Positions 51,743 to 61,249 of a stretch of DNA of 64,000 nt are shown piece after piece. A model generated the notes under the pieces. It had not been told where the DNA came from and did not search any database. It worked only from the letters and a program-made list of their open reading frames with translations. The DNA comes from JAWPMT01 sp965242775. GTDB taxonomy: Bacteria > Bacteroidota > Bacteroidia > Cytophagales > Cyclobacteriaceae. The stretch's first letter is position 1. Each line of letters begins with the position of its first letter. The stretch is from contig CBDETI010000019.1 in NCBI GenBank assembly GCA_965242775.1, positions 1-64,000 on the forward strand, written 5' to 3'. The translations under genes were made by a program, and so were the position numbers.

Positions 51743-52644
51743 ATTCCCAAATCCAGATCAAATTCATTTACCAATTCCCTGTTGAGGGGTTCAAAATAAA
51801 TTCTTAGTCTCTCCAGTCCCTGAAGATCCTCGTCATCTGCTGTCCGATCCTTGAATTGCAAAATCGAATAGATCTTTTTCAGCATCGGCTTAAAAGGTAG
51901 CCGGAAACCCAACCGCTCATAGAACTTATATAAGTAAAAATGCAGAAAAGAATTTCTCACGCCTACGGTCTCATTGCTCTCGACCGTTTCAATATCGGAT
52001 AGTGGGAGCAATTCCAGGAATGCAAGTACCTCATTACATACTTCCAGGGGTTTGGCAATGAGTTTTTCAAAGACAATGAGCTTCAAATTGTCGTCACCAA
52101 CAATTTCCTGCCACTTTTTCAAGAATATAACATAACATGAATATAACAATTCGTGTTGCATGCTATGAGCATATCGTTTGCTTTTGCAGTGCTTTGCTAT
52201 TTCTTGAAAGTCGCTAGCCAACAGGAGGTCCACATACTGTGAAAAGGTAATGCCTGATATAGCAGATCGGTTGTTTTTGGTATAGTAAAAGGCCGACCTT
52301 ATGCGCATAGCTGGCTCCCTGATTGCCACGACAATCTTAGGAAATTTATCCGCTCCTTTGAGTTTATTTAGCAAGGATTCCTGATAGATAGACAAGGTCG
52401 TACCATCGATCTGGAGCTTATTCTGATCTATTGGTTCGAAGCACTCCACATAATTTGCTTTGGGTAAAGGCTTAAAATTCTGATTGTGTGGATTGTCTTC
52501 ATCCATGTAAAAATTGGGTTCTTTTGGAGCGGAACCCTGCACTTTGGCATGCTGTATGAGAAGATCGAATAGGAATGTTGTGCCGGATTTAGGAGTTCCC
52601 GCAAGAAAAACGTCAGGGAATAGGTTATGGCCGACTGGGATCAT
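51733..52644 (-). CDS. PAPS-dependent sulfotransferase
   Basis: The 303-residue protein has the sulfotransferase-1/3 fold: the 5'-phosphosulfate loop DVFLAGTPKSGTTFLFDLL (~14-32) with its Lys, and the 3'-phosphate-binding IVVAIREPAMRIRSAFYY, both needed for 3'-phosphoadenylyl-sulfate. It would put sulfate on a sugar hydroxyl of the polysaccharide, giving a negatively charged product. ATG at 52644 is chosen because it overlaps the polymerase stop by 4 nt; the frame remains open up to 52725, which would run into that gene. Sulfation genes within a capsule locus are unusual and notable. Confidence 0.88.
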   Translation of the reverse strand: MIPVGHNLFPDVFLAGTPKSGTTFLFDLLIQHAKVQGSAPKEPNFYMDEDNPHNQNFKPLPKANYVECFEPIDQNKLQIDGTTLSIYQESLLNKLKGADKFPKIVVAIREPAMRIRSAFYYTKNNRSAISGITFSQYVDLLLASDFQEIAKHCKSKRYAHSMQHELLYSCYVIFLKKWQEIVGDDNLKLIVFEKLIAKPLEVCNEVLAFLELLPLSDIETVESNETVGVRNSFLHFYLYKFYERLGFRLPFKPMLKKIYSILQFKDRTADDEDLQGLERLRIYFEPLNRELVNEFDLDLGIWE

Positions 52645-54056
52645 GAAAGATGATGGTTTAGAGCCAAACCTTCTCCACTGGTTGAAATCTTCCGATAAGT
52701 TTGGATGGAGTAACCTACCATCCACCAGCTGATCAGCGCAATATACAGGTATGTCTCAATATTGGATGTCATAGCCGGCATGAGCAAGCCAAATTTCACA
52801 CATGCCGCTACAAATGGTATCATTTGTTCTTCGCGGGACCTGGCTTTTCTAAAGGTTTTCACGCAGAAAATGATGGATGCCACCAACAACTGCAAATACA
52901 AATAAAGTCCTACGACCCCAAGTTGGACGCCAAAAATAAGGAACTGATTTTCTCCACTGACCCGTAGCTCGTTTTCAACCGATGTACCACTCCCACTTGT
53001 ACCAAGTCCCAGACCCATGGGGTTAGCTATCATGCTTTCAATACCCTCAAACCAAGATACCAGGTGACCAAAACTCGAGGGGTTTTGAAATGTCAAGGTG
53101 TCGACCACAAAATTGCGCAGATCCGCTCCGGCCAGAAAGGCTATATAAAAGGCTATGGCTAGCACTGCCAGCACTCCTGAGGCTATTAGTCGATAGTATT
53201 TTTTGAGCACCGCTGCTAGAAAAAGCACCATAACAAGTGCAACCATCGATGACCTGGAAAATGAAAAATATAAAGCCAATACGGCACTCACGGCACCCAC
53301 AAAATATAACCACTTCGTGCTTTCAAATTTAGAATTGACAAGCAGGAACAACGCAGCTGCGAAGCTTAAAAGCATCGCCGAGGCCAGTTCCAACGGATTT
53401 GAAAAGAACGCAGCAAATCGCTTTTTCGCGAAGCTGGTCTGAAAGGTATAAGCCAGGTCGTAGTGCCCTCGGGGATCTATCTCATTGATATCCTCATTGT
53501 ATCTGGCAAATCCCGAAATGGATTGAAAGTGGGTGTAAGTGCCGAATTCAATTATGGTGAAAACACATGCTACTACACCAATCAAAATAACGACTTGAAG
53601 CATTTTCTTGGACTCTAATGCCTTCAAGCTGCTATTTCTGCCCAGAAAATAGGATAACCCCAATAGCAAAATATTTTTAAGGCCTACGAGCTTACTAGAT
53701 ATAGTGGCTTGCCCAATTGGTGCGGCCGCGTACAATAAAGTAATCAGCAGAAATGCGACAAAGAACCAGTCGACAGTATGCAGGCGTATTCTCCAGTTGC
53801 CGATCTGTGGTTTTCCAATAAGGAGCAGTCCAACGGCAGTCATCAGAATTAACTCCTTACTGACTTTGATGAGCGAAACTAGTAGCGGTGAGCCTGTAAC
53901 TATATAAGTTGTACTGAGAATGGTTGTATAACAACATAGAAAAACCGCCAGGAAAAGATATGTGTACTCCCCTCGCCCTCTCAAAAAGGACGAAAATGAG
54001 AGAAACATGGTCGCCAGATAAATAGAGAAGAACAGTGCAAAAAGAAGATACGACAT
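52641..54056 (-). CDS. O-antigen polymerase/ligase-like membrane protein (Wzy-like)
   Basis: This 471-residue protein has about 12 membrane helices and the large periplasmic loop between late helices (ANPMGLGLGTSGSGTSVENELRVSGENQFLIFG) typical of the Wzy_C/O-antigen-ligase family. It would polymerise repeat units or attach them to an acceptor. It is the first of two such proteins in the window (other at 59958-61220). It overlaps the sulfotransferase by 4 nt and is 81 nt downstream of wzz in the same run. Confidence 0.85.
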   Translation of the reverse strand: MSYLLFALFFSIYLATMFLSFSSFLRGRGEYTYLFLAVFLCCYTTILSTTYIVTGSPLLVSLIKVSKELILMTAVGLLLIGKPQIGNWRIRLHTVDWFFVAFLLITLLYAAAPIGQATISSKLVGLKNILLLGLSYFLGRNSSLKALESKKMLQVVILIGVVACVFTIIEFGTYTHFQSISGFARYNEDINEIDPRGHYDLAYTFQTSFAKKRFAAFFSNPLELASAMLLSFAAALFLLVNSKFESTKWLYFVGAVSAVLALYFSFSRSSMVALVMVLFLAAVLKKYYRLIASGVLAVLAIAFYIAFLAGADLRNFVVDTLTFQNPSSFGHLVSWFEGIESMIANPMGLGLGTSGSGTSVENELRVSGENQFLIFGVQLGVVGLYLYLQLLVASIIFCVKTFRKARSREEQMIPFVAACVKFGLLMPAMTSNIETYLYIALISWWMVGYSIQTYRKISTSGEGLALNHHLS

Positions 54057-54137
54057 TAGCTGGGCATCCTATTGTACCTCGTCAAAGTTCTTGCGACTAT
54101 ATCCCGAATTGCTATTCCCCAAAGGATTGGCTGTCAT

Positions 54138-55175
54138 CTATGAAAATTTAGGATCGGACATGATACTCACGTAGATCAATTTCGCGGTAAAGAAGGCGAC
54201 AGACAAGAAGCCTCCGACAATGATGCTTAAAATTATCAGCACAGATGATTTATGCTTGCCGTCATCCAGCGGCATAATTGGTTCGTCAATTATCTGGATG
54301 AGAGGTTTAGTTCTTTGGTGACTGATCTTAGCAATCTCCAGGTTTTTGGTGACTTCTTGAAAAACCGCTCCAAGTGCTTCCGCCCTAATTCTTGCTCTTG
54401 GGATCTCCATCGGCGATGCGCCCGCCAAATGGGCGACGGCCACCTCAAGTTCGACATTGATACTGTCAGTCTGCCGCTGAAGCACGTTCAGGTTTTCGCT
54501 GGTCTTCTTCGTCATTGTGCGCGAGTAAAAGTCGTTGACATTTTCTACCAGTTTCCTATCAAAAGCCGCAGCAAACAGTTGATCTTCACTGTAGATTCTA
54601 ACACTTAGTATATCTAACTGTCGAGTTAGCTTGCTGACGGCCAGCTGGTTTTTTCGAAACTTATCTATTACTTCCAGCATTAGGCTATCATGCGTAATCG
54701 TAAAATCCTCAGTTGGAATCTCAAAGCTGATCCCCGCCAACTTCTCACTATTATTCCATTTCTCTAGAAGACCTACTTCCGTTATATAGCGTGTAATTAA
54801 CCTAACTTGACCTTCTTCCGAATCAAAAGGCGCCAGGAACGTTTCATTCAACATCCTGAACGATTTATAGAGTTCTATAATATGGTCGGTATCAAATAAA
54901 GGGTTTTCGGAAGTGCCACTGTTGATGTCTACGCCAATACCCACCGCACTGGCCAATGAGGAAAAGCCTCTAGCTCCTTGTGAGCCTTCGAGAATAAAGG
55001 TAGTCTCTGCAGTATAGACCGGTGTTTTGTATCGGTTGTATAGATAATACGGACCTGCTGTTAGAAGAAACACCAAAATCATGCCTTTCCAGGATCGAAA
55101 CAAGTACTTGATCCACCCACCAATCCTTAGGAAAATTTCCTTTATAGAAATCCTATCGTCAATTATTTGGTCCAT
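54138..55175 (-). CDS. wzz: Wzz-type polysaccharide co-polymerase / chain-length regulator
   Basis: The 345-residue protein has one membrane helix near the N-terminus (~30-48, MILVFLLTAGPYYLYNRY), a long periplasmic coiled coil (~55-300, with ENVNDFYSRTMTKKTSENLNVLQRQTDSI) and a second helix at the end (SSVLIILSIIVGGFLSVAFF), the Wzz/GumC topology. It regulates polymer length and couples to Wza. It lacks a C-terminal tyrosine kinase, and no Wzc kinase is seen in the window. It lies 17 nt downstream of wza. Confidence 0.9.
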   Translation of the reverse strand: MDQIIDDRISIKEIFLRIGGWIKYLFRSWKGMILVFLLTAGPYYLYNRYKTPVYTAETTFILEGSQGARGFSSLASAVGIGVDINSGTSENPLFDTDHIIELYKSFRMLNETFLAPFDSEEGQVRLITRYITEVGLLEKWNNSEKLAGISFEIPTEDFTITHDSLMLEVIDKFRKNQLAVSKLTRQLDILSVRIYSEDQLFAAAFDRKLVENVNDFYSRTMTKKTSENLNVLQRQTDSINVELEVAVAHLAGASPMEIPRARIRAEALGAVFQEVTKNLEIAKISHQRTKPLIQIIDEPIMPLDDGKHKSSVLIILSIIVGGFLSVAFFTAKLIYVSIMSDPKFS

Positions 55176-55192
55176 CTGCTCTTGCTATTTAC

Positions 55193-57754
55193 TTAGTTCT
55201 GATTCAGCTGTACAAATTGGGTTACTAGTACGGCCAGTGTCGCAAGGCCACTGGTTAAGCCAATGATTTCTCCTGGCTTTAACGGAATTTTTAAGGGTTT
55301 AACAGGGACTATCACTTCGCAACCGGGAGCCGCCTTGGGATAAGTGCGAAAGAACAGAAACTGCTTGGTCCTGGAGACTTCTCCGTTAGCATATACGACA
55401 TAAGTCCTGCTTCGCTTGGCCCTGGTATCAAATCCCCCGGTCTGATCAATATAATGCCGGAGACGTTTCCCTTTTTCATATCGAATAGTACTTGGGTATA
55501 ATACTCTTCCTCTCATCCGGATGGTCTTCAGTTCCCTGGGCACGCTTATCATATCACCACTTTCCAAAATCAGGTCCTCGACTCCTCCGGGTGAGGCTAA
55601 TATTTTCTGCAGGTCAATCGCAATAGACTCACGCTTTCGAATCTCTAGGCCGCTCAAGAAGGGATTGCTTTTCACAAGCTGATTAAGTCGTTCTCTTTTA
55701 GCTTGAGTCGCCAGATTTACGTCATCAACATTTGGAAATAGGTACTTGTTGTTCAACTCGTCGTAGATTTCATCTATGAGTTTGTCGTCTGCTTCATTCA
55801 GAAAATTCGTATCAAGGGAGGCCAGCACTTCTTGGAGACTGCTTTTCCTGGAGGCGATCTTGTCTTCGGATTGAAAAAACTCGGTATTTCTGGTCAGCGT
55901 CGCTCCCTCCAGATAGGCTGTAGACCTTAGGCCTCCACCTCTTTTGATCAGGTCGGATATGCGGTCTCCTCTGCTCAAAAGGGAATACGCACCAGGATAG
56001 ACGATCTCTCCAAGTAATTCAATGGTGCGCTCCGGATAGTAGTTTGGATTCCGTCGCACAAAAACATGGTCGTAGGGCTGAAGGGTCACATCCTCACCCG
56101 AAGCGGCTACAAGGTCTCCCGTTAGCGATATTTGACGAATCTCAGCTAAGGCATCATCACTCTGCTCCTCTGGTAATCGCATAATTTCTATCGTCGAGGG
56201 TTCGGCGGCTTCTGTAAACCCCTCTGCCATGAAGATCAGGTCCTGAACTGTCATATCCGTCGAAAAGGGATAGGTGCCTCCCTTATTGATTTCTCCTGAT
56301 ATTTTCACGAATGTTTCGTTGGCAACATCAAAAACTGAAAGCACTTTCAACACATCCTCACGCTGCAGTTCCACATTTCCCAAGCCCTCGTTCATTAATT
56401 CTCTCAAATTGACATCAATGGTCTGCCTACTCAAATCTGACTTTGTCCGTAGGATAATGGCCCTATTATAAAAAGCGTCACCGGTTAGTCCATCTGCCTT
56501 TTCGATCAGATCCTTTACTTTCATACCTTCACTCAAAGCATAACTCCCCGGCCTGAACACGGCCCCCTGTATATTTACGCGATTCTTATATCTATCCAAG
56601 ATCGTCTCAACGGAAAAGTCATCACCCGCCCGGATTTCAAAAATCTCGAATTGTCCCTTGTATATATCAGATATAACCTTTTCTCTATCCGAATTTCTTA
56701 TAACACGAATCTTATCCTGGTAGGCATTTTCGTTGAATCCACCACAAAAAAATAAAAGGTCCGCAAAGGTTTCACCCTCCTTCAGTTCGTAAATCCCGGG
56801 TCGTTTCACAGCTCCGCCAATGGCGACTCTTTCCAGGCGAGGGCCGACCATGATCACATCGTCGCTCCTCAATCTAATATTAGACTCAGTTTCTCCCTTA
56901 CTGAGAAAGTCGTAATAGTCCAAAGTGGCCACCAGGCGGTTTCTTCTTATCACTTTTATCTCTCTTAAAGTACCGGCATCCGTTGGCCCTCCAGCCAAAT
57001 ACAAGGCGTTGAAGACCGTGGAAAGGCCATTTACAGTGTAGCTACCCGGGAGCTGTACTTCTCCAATGATATTAACCTGGATCGTGCGCACCTCAGCAAT
57101 CGAAAACTGGAAAAAGGTAGACGGCTCAGCCGCCAACAGGTCCGGGAATACTTTACCAAGTAACTGTTTCAATTTTTCACTGGATTGTGCCACGGTCAGG
57201 CCCGACAGGAAAACAGGCCCGATGTTGGGTAACACCAAAAACCCACGGTTATTCACTCTGATCTGGTAATTCTTTTCTGCCGCTCCGTAAATGTTGAGGA
57301 CTATCTGGTCCTGTGGCCCAATAATATAATTGGACGGTGTGGGTATGTTAAGCGTTGTTTCAAAGCTCAATTCTCTGGTAGTATTTCGAAACAAATCATA
57401 CCCGTAGACCTGCATTTCCGGCTTGGGAGTCTTCTTTGGTGTCGATGGAGGCACTGGTTCAGGAGTGGCTGGTTCTTGATTAGGTTTTTCAGTTTCCTTC
57501 TTTTTCAACTCGTCAATCCTGGCACGTAACTTAGTAATTTCGCTACTACTTACTCCTCGTGCCTCAGCCAGCTGATATATTTCATTTTCTCCATAACCAA
57601 GGGATCTTGCCCGTGCCAAGGCTTGTTCGATCTGCGCATCGCTCAAGTCATCGACCTTAGTATTTTCAAGGTCAAAACCACCTTGTGGAAATGCTTCTCC
57701 AAGCATCAAAACGAAAAAAGCAATCAAACACGTTGCTTGTTGTAGGAATCTCAT
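55193..57754 (-). CDS. wza: Wza-type polysaccharide export outer-membrane protein with multiple SLBB domains
   Basis: The 853-residue protein has a signal peptide, an N-terminal helical segment (DLSDAQIEQALARARSLGYG), a Pro-rich linker, the Poly_export domain (NYIIGPQDQIVLNIYGAAE, ~140-158) and five or more SLBB-type domains that form a periplasmic stack (VNIIGEVQLPGSYTVNG, VAIGGAVKRPGIYELKEGE, VNIQGAVFRPGSYALSEGM, VKISGEINKGGTYPFS, IELLGEIVYPGAYSL). The C-terminal hydrophobic helix near the end (LIGLTSGLATLAVL-like) is the probable outer-membrane pore helix. It is more than twice the length of E. coli Wza, as usual in Bacteroidota. Start ATG 57754, with a -7 element just upstream. Confidence 0.92.
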   Translation of the reverse strand: MRFLQQATCLIAFFVLMLGEAFPQGGFDLENTKVDDLSDAQIEQALARARSLGYGENEIYQLAEARGVSSSEITKLRARIDELKKKETEKPNQEPATPEPVPPSTPKKTPKPEMQVYGYDLFRNTTRELSFETTLNIPTPSNYIIGPQDQIVLNIYGAAEKNYQIRVNNRGFLVLPNIGPVFLSGLTVAQSSEKLKQLLGKVFPDLLAAEPSTFFQFSIAEVRTIQVNIIGEVQLPGSYTVNGLSTVFNALYLAGGPTDAGTLREIKVIRRNRLVATLDYYDFLSKGETESNIRLRSDDVIMVGPRLERVAIGGAVKRPGIYELKEGETFADLLFFCGGFNENAYQDKIRVIRNSDREKVISDIYKGQFEIFEIRAGDDFSVETILDRYKNRVNIQGAVFRPGSYALSEGMKVKDLIEKADGLTGDAFYNRAIILRTKSDLSRQTIDVNLRELMNEGLGNVELQREDVLKVLSVFDVANETFVKISGEINKGGTYPFSTDMTVQDLIFMAEGFTEAAEPSTIEIMRLPEEQSDDALAEIRQISLTGDLVAASGEDVTLQPYDHVFVRRNPNYYPERTIELLGEIVYPGAYSLLSRGDRISDLIKRGGGLRSTAYLEGATLTRNTEFFQSEDKIASRKSSLQEVLASLDTNFLNEADDKLIDEIYDELNNKYLFPNVDDVNLATQAKRERLNQLVKSNPFLSGLEIRKRESIAIDLQKILASPGGVEDLILESGDMISVPRELKTIRMRGRVLYPSTIRYEKGKRLRHYIDQTGGFDTRAKRSRTYVVYANGEVSRTKQFLFFRTYPKAAPGCEVIVPVKPLKIPLKPGEIIGLTSGLATLAVLVTQFVQLNQN

Positions 57755-57771
57755 AAATTCTGAAAATTCTG

Positions 57772-57779
57772 CAAATCTA
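57772..57779 (-). promoter_or_regulatory. -7 promoter element (TAGATTTG) of wza
   Basis: Perfect TAnnTTTG match ending 17 bases before the wza ATG, in the 64-base gap after the sugar-transferase gene. It would let wza and wzz be made independently of the upstream genes. Confidence 0.5.
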
Positions 57780-57818
57780 GTTTAACTTGACACAAGTAAG
57801 CGACCAAAGGTTGTCAAT

Positions 57819-59189
57819 CTATTGCCCTTTGGAAAAAATGATCGTGTTGATGGTGTCCACAATTATTCTTATATCGAGCACGATCGACCTATGTTTGATG
57901 TAATAGAGATCATACTCTAATTTGCGATAAGAATCTTCGAGGTTCTCTCCATACTTATATTTCACCTGAGCCCACCCAGTGATCCCCGGTTTCACCATAT
58001 GCCTCATGTCGTAAAAGGTGATTTCCTCTTTCAATTGATCCACAAAGACTTTGCGCTCTGGCCTTGGACCAATCAGGCTCATGTGTCCACGCAGCACGGT
58101 CCAGAATTGTGGAAGTTCATCTATTCTGAATTTGCGGAGGAATTTTCCAAACACGGTGATCCTTGCATCGTTTTTGGTGGCCATGACAGCCCCTGTGTTC
58201 TTTTCCGCATCGACCACCATCGAACGCAACTTAAGAACGGGTATTTCCACCCCTCCCTTTCCGACTCGCAATTGCTGAAAAAACAATGGTCCCGGATTAA
58301 AGAAGAAATTTAGGATCAGTATAAATGGAAGTAGAATAAGCAAAAAGATCAGGCCAAACAGCGAAGAAATGATGTCGATCAGTCGATGAAGGCCTTTGTA
58401 AATAAGATTATAGTTGGTTCGGGTGAAGGGGAAGTGCAGAAAAACGTTATTGCCCAATTGCCTGATAGGTATGGCCGAATTAACAGATTCGTAGAATTTG
58501 AGGTAATTGTATATCTCCACTCCTCGAATTGAGCAGAATTCAACAAACTGGTTCACATTTTCCGGAACATTATTGAGGTTATCGTAGGCCAGGATAACCG
58601 TGTTGACTTTTTTCTTTCGCACCAAATCTTCGAATGATTTCAACATTTCATCATCGACGGCCTCTCTATTATCGGTCCTCCTTTCGCCCAGTACTCGGTA
58701 GGCATGCGACTCAAAATCAAAATATTGATGAGTAAAATCGATACAGGCCCGGCGCCCAAAAACCAGCACGTTTGTATACAGCAATGGCTGATGAATAACC
58801 CTGATATATAGCAGTCGCCACAACGTAACAGAAAGGGGCATCACCATCACCAAATAGAGTACCGTCAATCTATTTTCCGGGATCCGTGGAGTAATCTGTG
58901 GGGTAAGAAAAAAGATGGAAAAGACCATCACATATACAAAGAGGATCAGGTTGAGCTTCTTATCCGAACTGGCAATGGGGATATCGTAGGTTTTGAAAAC
59001 CGCATTGGCAAAAGTGCTCACCAAAAAAAAGTACACAGCCGATTGATAAAAAACTATATCAATACTGCGACCTAATAAGTAGAAGTAAATGAATATTCCG
59101 CTAATACCAATCGCATTGTCAAAAACAAATAGGAGTACCTTCCGTTCGCTTATCGAAAAATTGAATGTGCTATAAACGGATTTCAACAT
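57819..59189 (-). CDS. exopolysaccharide polyprenyl-phosphate sugar-1-phosphate transferase (second initiating enzyme)
   Basis: This 456-residue protein has the same architecture as WcaJ: N-terminal helices, a CoA-binding-like region (NVLVFGRRACIDF and YDNLNNVPENVNQF), and a C-terminal sugar-transferase domain with NPGPLFFQQLRVGKGG, LKLRSMVVDAEKN, RKFRIDELPQFWTVLRG, MSLIGPRPER and KPGITGWAQVKYKYG. It is the second such enzyme in the locus and differs clearly in sequence from wcaJ at 40536-41915, so it is not a recent duplicate. ATG at 59189 is chosen over a TTG three codons upstream. A promoter element abuts the start. Confidence 0.92.
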   Translation of the reverse strand: MLKSVYSTFNFSISERKVLLFVFDNAIGISGIFIYFYLLGRSIDIVFYQSAVYFFLVSTFANAVFKTYDIPIASSDKKLNLILFVYVMVFSIFFLTPQITPRIPENRLTVLYLVMVMPLSVTLWRLLYIRVIHQPLLYTNVLVFGRRACIDFTHQYFDFESHAYRVLGERRTDNREAVDDEMLKSFEDLVRKKKVNTVILAYDNLNNVPENVNQFVEFCSIRGVEIYNYLKFYESVNSAIPIRQLGNNVFLHFPFTRTNYNLIYKGLHRLIDIISSLFGLIFLLILLPFILILNFFFNPGPLFFQQLRVGKGGVEIPVLKLRSMVVDAEKNTGAVMATKNDARITVFGKFLRKFRIDELPQFWTVLRGHMSLIGPRPERKVFVDQLKEEITFYDMRHMVKPGITGWAQVKYKYGENLEDSYRKLEYDLYYIKHRSIVLDIRIIVDTINTIIFSKGQ

Positions 59190-59195
59190 TGCGCT

Positions 59196-59225
59196 CAAAA
59201 ATACAAATACTCAACCCAATACAAG
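59196..59225 (-). promoter_or_regulatory. promoter (CTTG-N18-TATTTTTG) abutting the second initiating transferase gene
   Basis: A perfect -7 element TATTTTTG (59203-59196) is followed after six bases by the ATG at 59189, and CTTG lies 18 bases upstream, the same geometry as the pheS promoter. Transcription would start at or within a few bases of the start codon. Confidence 0.5.
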
Positions 59226-59226
59226 A

Positions 59227-59961
59227 TTAGAAGAACTCTTTGACCTTCCGCGAATATCTCTTCCACGGATAATACCTTGGGTAGGGAATTTCGTTGAGTT
59301 GAAAGGCTTCCTTTATTTGTTTGTATCCTTCCAAAATGCCCTTCAATCTATTGCTCTCTCCACCTGTTCTCATATCGACTAGAAAATCGTTGATATAGTG
59401 ACTAGAAATCGCATTTTTTTCAAGAAATCTTAGCATCAATTCAAAGTCCGCTGATACCCGCATATCTACTCGGAAACCACCAAAATTTTCATAAACCTTC
59501 CTTCTAACAAAAAAAGCGGGATGCGGCGGATACCAGCCATCAGTAAAACTGCGTCTGGGTCCCGGAATTACCGATCTTACTATCTTGGACGGATCCGCTT
59601 TGGATACATATCTAATATTGCCATAAACGCTATCAACTGCGTTTTTCTCAAAGGCAGCGGCCACACGACCCAGCACATCTGATTGCACGTAAAAGTCATC
59701 TGAATTGAGAATACCGACAATCTCTCCGGTAGCGACCTTGATCCCTTTGTTCATGGCATCGTAGATACCTTTGTCAGGTTCAGATATTACCGTATCGATA
59801 CGACTTTTGTACTTCCCTAGAAGTTCCAGGGTCCCATCGGTCGATTGTCCGTCGACGACAATGTATTCCAGGTTCTTGTATGCTTGAGAGAGAACCGAGT
59901 CGATTGCGGATTCTATGAAAGCCTCCCCGTTGTAAACTACCGTAATTATGGACAGTTTCAC
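59227..59961 (-). CDS. GT2 family glycosyltransferase (WcaA-like)
   Basis: The 244-residue inverting GT-A protein has LSIITVVYNGEAFIESAIDSV, YIVVDGQSTDGTLELL, SEPDKGIYDAMNKGIKVATG and IVGILNSDDFYV with the DxD-like motif, then the GWYPPHPAFFVRRKVYENFG stretch, matching the colanic-acid WcaA-like group. Donor and acceptor are unknown. Its start codon overlaps the end of the O-antigen-ligase-like gene by 4 nt, showing co-transcription. Confidence 0.93.
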   Translation of the reverse strand: MKLSIITVVYNGEAFIESAIDSVLSQAYKNLEYIVVDGQSTDGTLELLGKYKSRIDTVISEPDKGIYDAMNKGIKVATGEIVGILNSDDFYVQSDVLGRVAAAFEKNAVDSVYGNIRYVSKADPSKIVRSVIPGPRRSFTDGWYPPHPAFFVRRKVYENFGGFRVDMRVSADFELMLRFLEKNAISSHYINDFLVDMRTGGESNRLKGILEGYKQIKEAFQLNEIPYPRYYPWKRYSRKVKEFF

Positions 59962-61220
59962 GCTTCTTTCAACAATGAAGGTGCTTTATTAAACATTGTA
60001 GCTGAAAGCAAGCTCAGGAATATGGAAATGGACAAGACCCCTCTGGTAACGAGGAAATATTCAGTGATGAAATTAGCGAGAAAATAGACAAGTAAGATGA
60101 GGGTGAAAACACGAAACTCTTCCCTGGTACCGGATCTTTTTGAGGCAAAAAAATGCTTGTATATAATGCCAAAGGGTAAGAGAAGCATAAAAATCAGACC
60201 CAATCCGCCCATTAATGCGTTGACTTGAGCGATGTAGCCATCGTACCAATTTCCTTTCATTGAAACCATCCCCGGGCCAAAAAAGAGATGCGTTTTGGAT
60301 GACTCCTGAAAGGACATTTTCAGTTTTCTAACACGGGCATTGGAACTACCATCATCGCCAACGTCAAACTTGAATGACCGTAAAATCGTTCTTGTGGTTC
60401 TAAAGAGCCCCCGATCTTCATTCTTATCAATATTAGAGAAACCAAAACCGACAATCACAAATAGGATTGGAACAGACATTGCAGACAGATACATTAGCCT
60501 CGAACGCTTGATTGTCATACTGATCATCGGCCTACTCATGCGATCTATTACCAAAAAACCCACAAGCATCACAATTCCAGTTCTTGAACCTGTTAAAATG
60601 GTAGCACCGATGGTCAATATGAACACCAACACTTGCCAGAATTCCGATATTCTAAAAACCTTCCTCCAGTAGGAAGTGAAAAAAATGAGGTTAGTGACTA
60701 AAAATGAACTATACAGGTGCGCATCAGATCCAAATACCTCAGATGAGAATGGCCACTTTGGTCGCCAGTTTCCAGGCATGCCAAAAAACTTTAGGATCAT
60801 GTAGAGGTAGACCCAGACCATCAATGTCAAGAAGACGATTAACCCAATCTTATGGACTTGCCTCATGCGACGAGCATTCCAGTCAATGGCATATACCATA
60901 ATCGGAGGGATGAAGGGAAAAATGAACTTGTACAAAAAGAAAATCCTATCAGCACGCCGAAATCCGACTTCCACAGCACCCATAACCATACTTGCTCCTA
61001 ACAAAACAATGATGGTAAACAGCACCCAGAAAAGATTTTTTTTGATCCCTGAGTAAAGGATCGTAACAAACAATCCAGCAAGGATGAATATATCAGACAA
61101 CCTTATGGGCCCGAGAATATTGTAGTTCACTATAATCATGAAATAAGCCAGACACAGGAACGTGAAAATCACATTCAGTGAATACTTTTTACCAGGAAGT
61201 ATGTCAATTAAAATCTTCAA
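59958..61220 (-). CDS. O-antigen polymerase/ligase-like membrane protein (second)
   Basis: This is a second Wzy/O-antigen-ligase-type protein, 420 residues with ~10-12 membrane helices and a periplasmic loop after the ninth or so (KTHLFFGPGMVSMKGNWYDGYIAQVNALMG). Sequence identity with the one at 52641-54056 looks very low, so the two probably act on different polymers or steps. It is flanked by two GT2 genes, overlapping one by 4 nt. Substrate not predictable. Confidence 0.82.
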   Translation of the reverse strand: MKILIDILPGKKYSLNVIFTFLCLAYFMIIVNYNILGPIRLSDIFILAGLFVTILYSGIKKNLFWVLFTIIVLLGASMVMGAVEVGFRRADRIFFLYKFIFPFIPPIMVYAIDWNARRMRQVHKIGLIVFLTLMVWVYLYMILKFFGMPGNWRPKWPFSSEVFGSDAHLYSSFLVTNLIFFTSYWRKVFRISEFWQVLVFILTIGATILTGSRTGIVMLVGFLVIDRMSRPMISMTIKRSRLMYLSAMSVPILFVIVGFGFSNIDKNEDRGLFRTTRTILRSFKFDVGDDGSSNARVRKLKMSFQESSKTHLFFGPGMVSMKGNWYDGYIAQVNALMGGLGLIFMLLLPFGIIYKHFFASKRSGTREEFRVFTLILLVYFLANFITEYFLVTRGVLSISIFLSLLSATMFNKAPSLLKEA

Positions 61221-61249
61221 ACTGCTATTATTTTTATTTTATCATAGCT

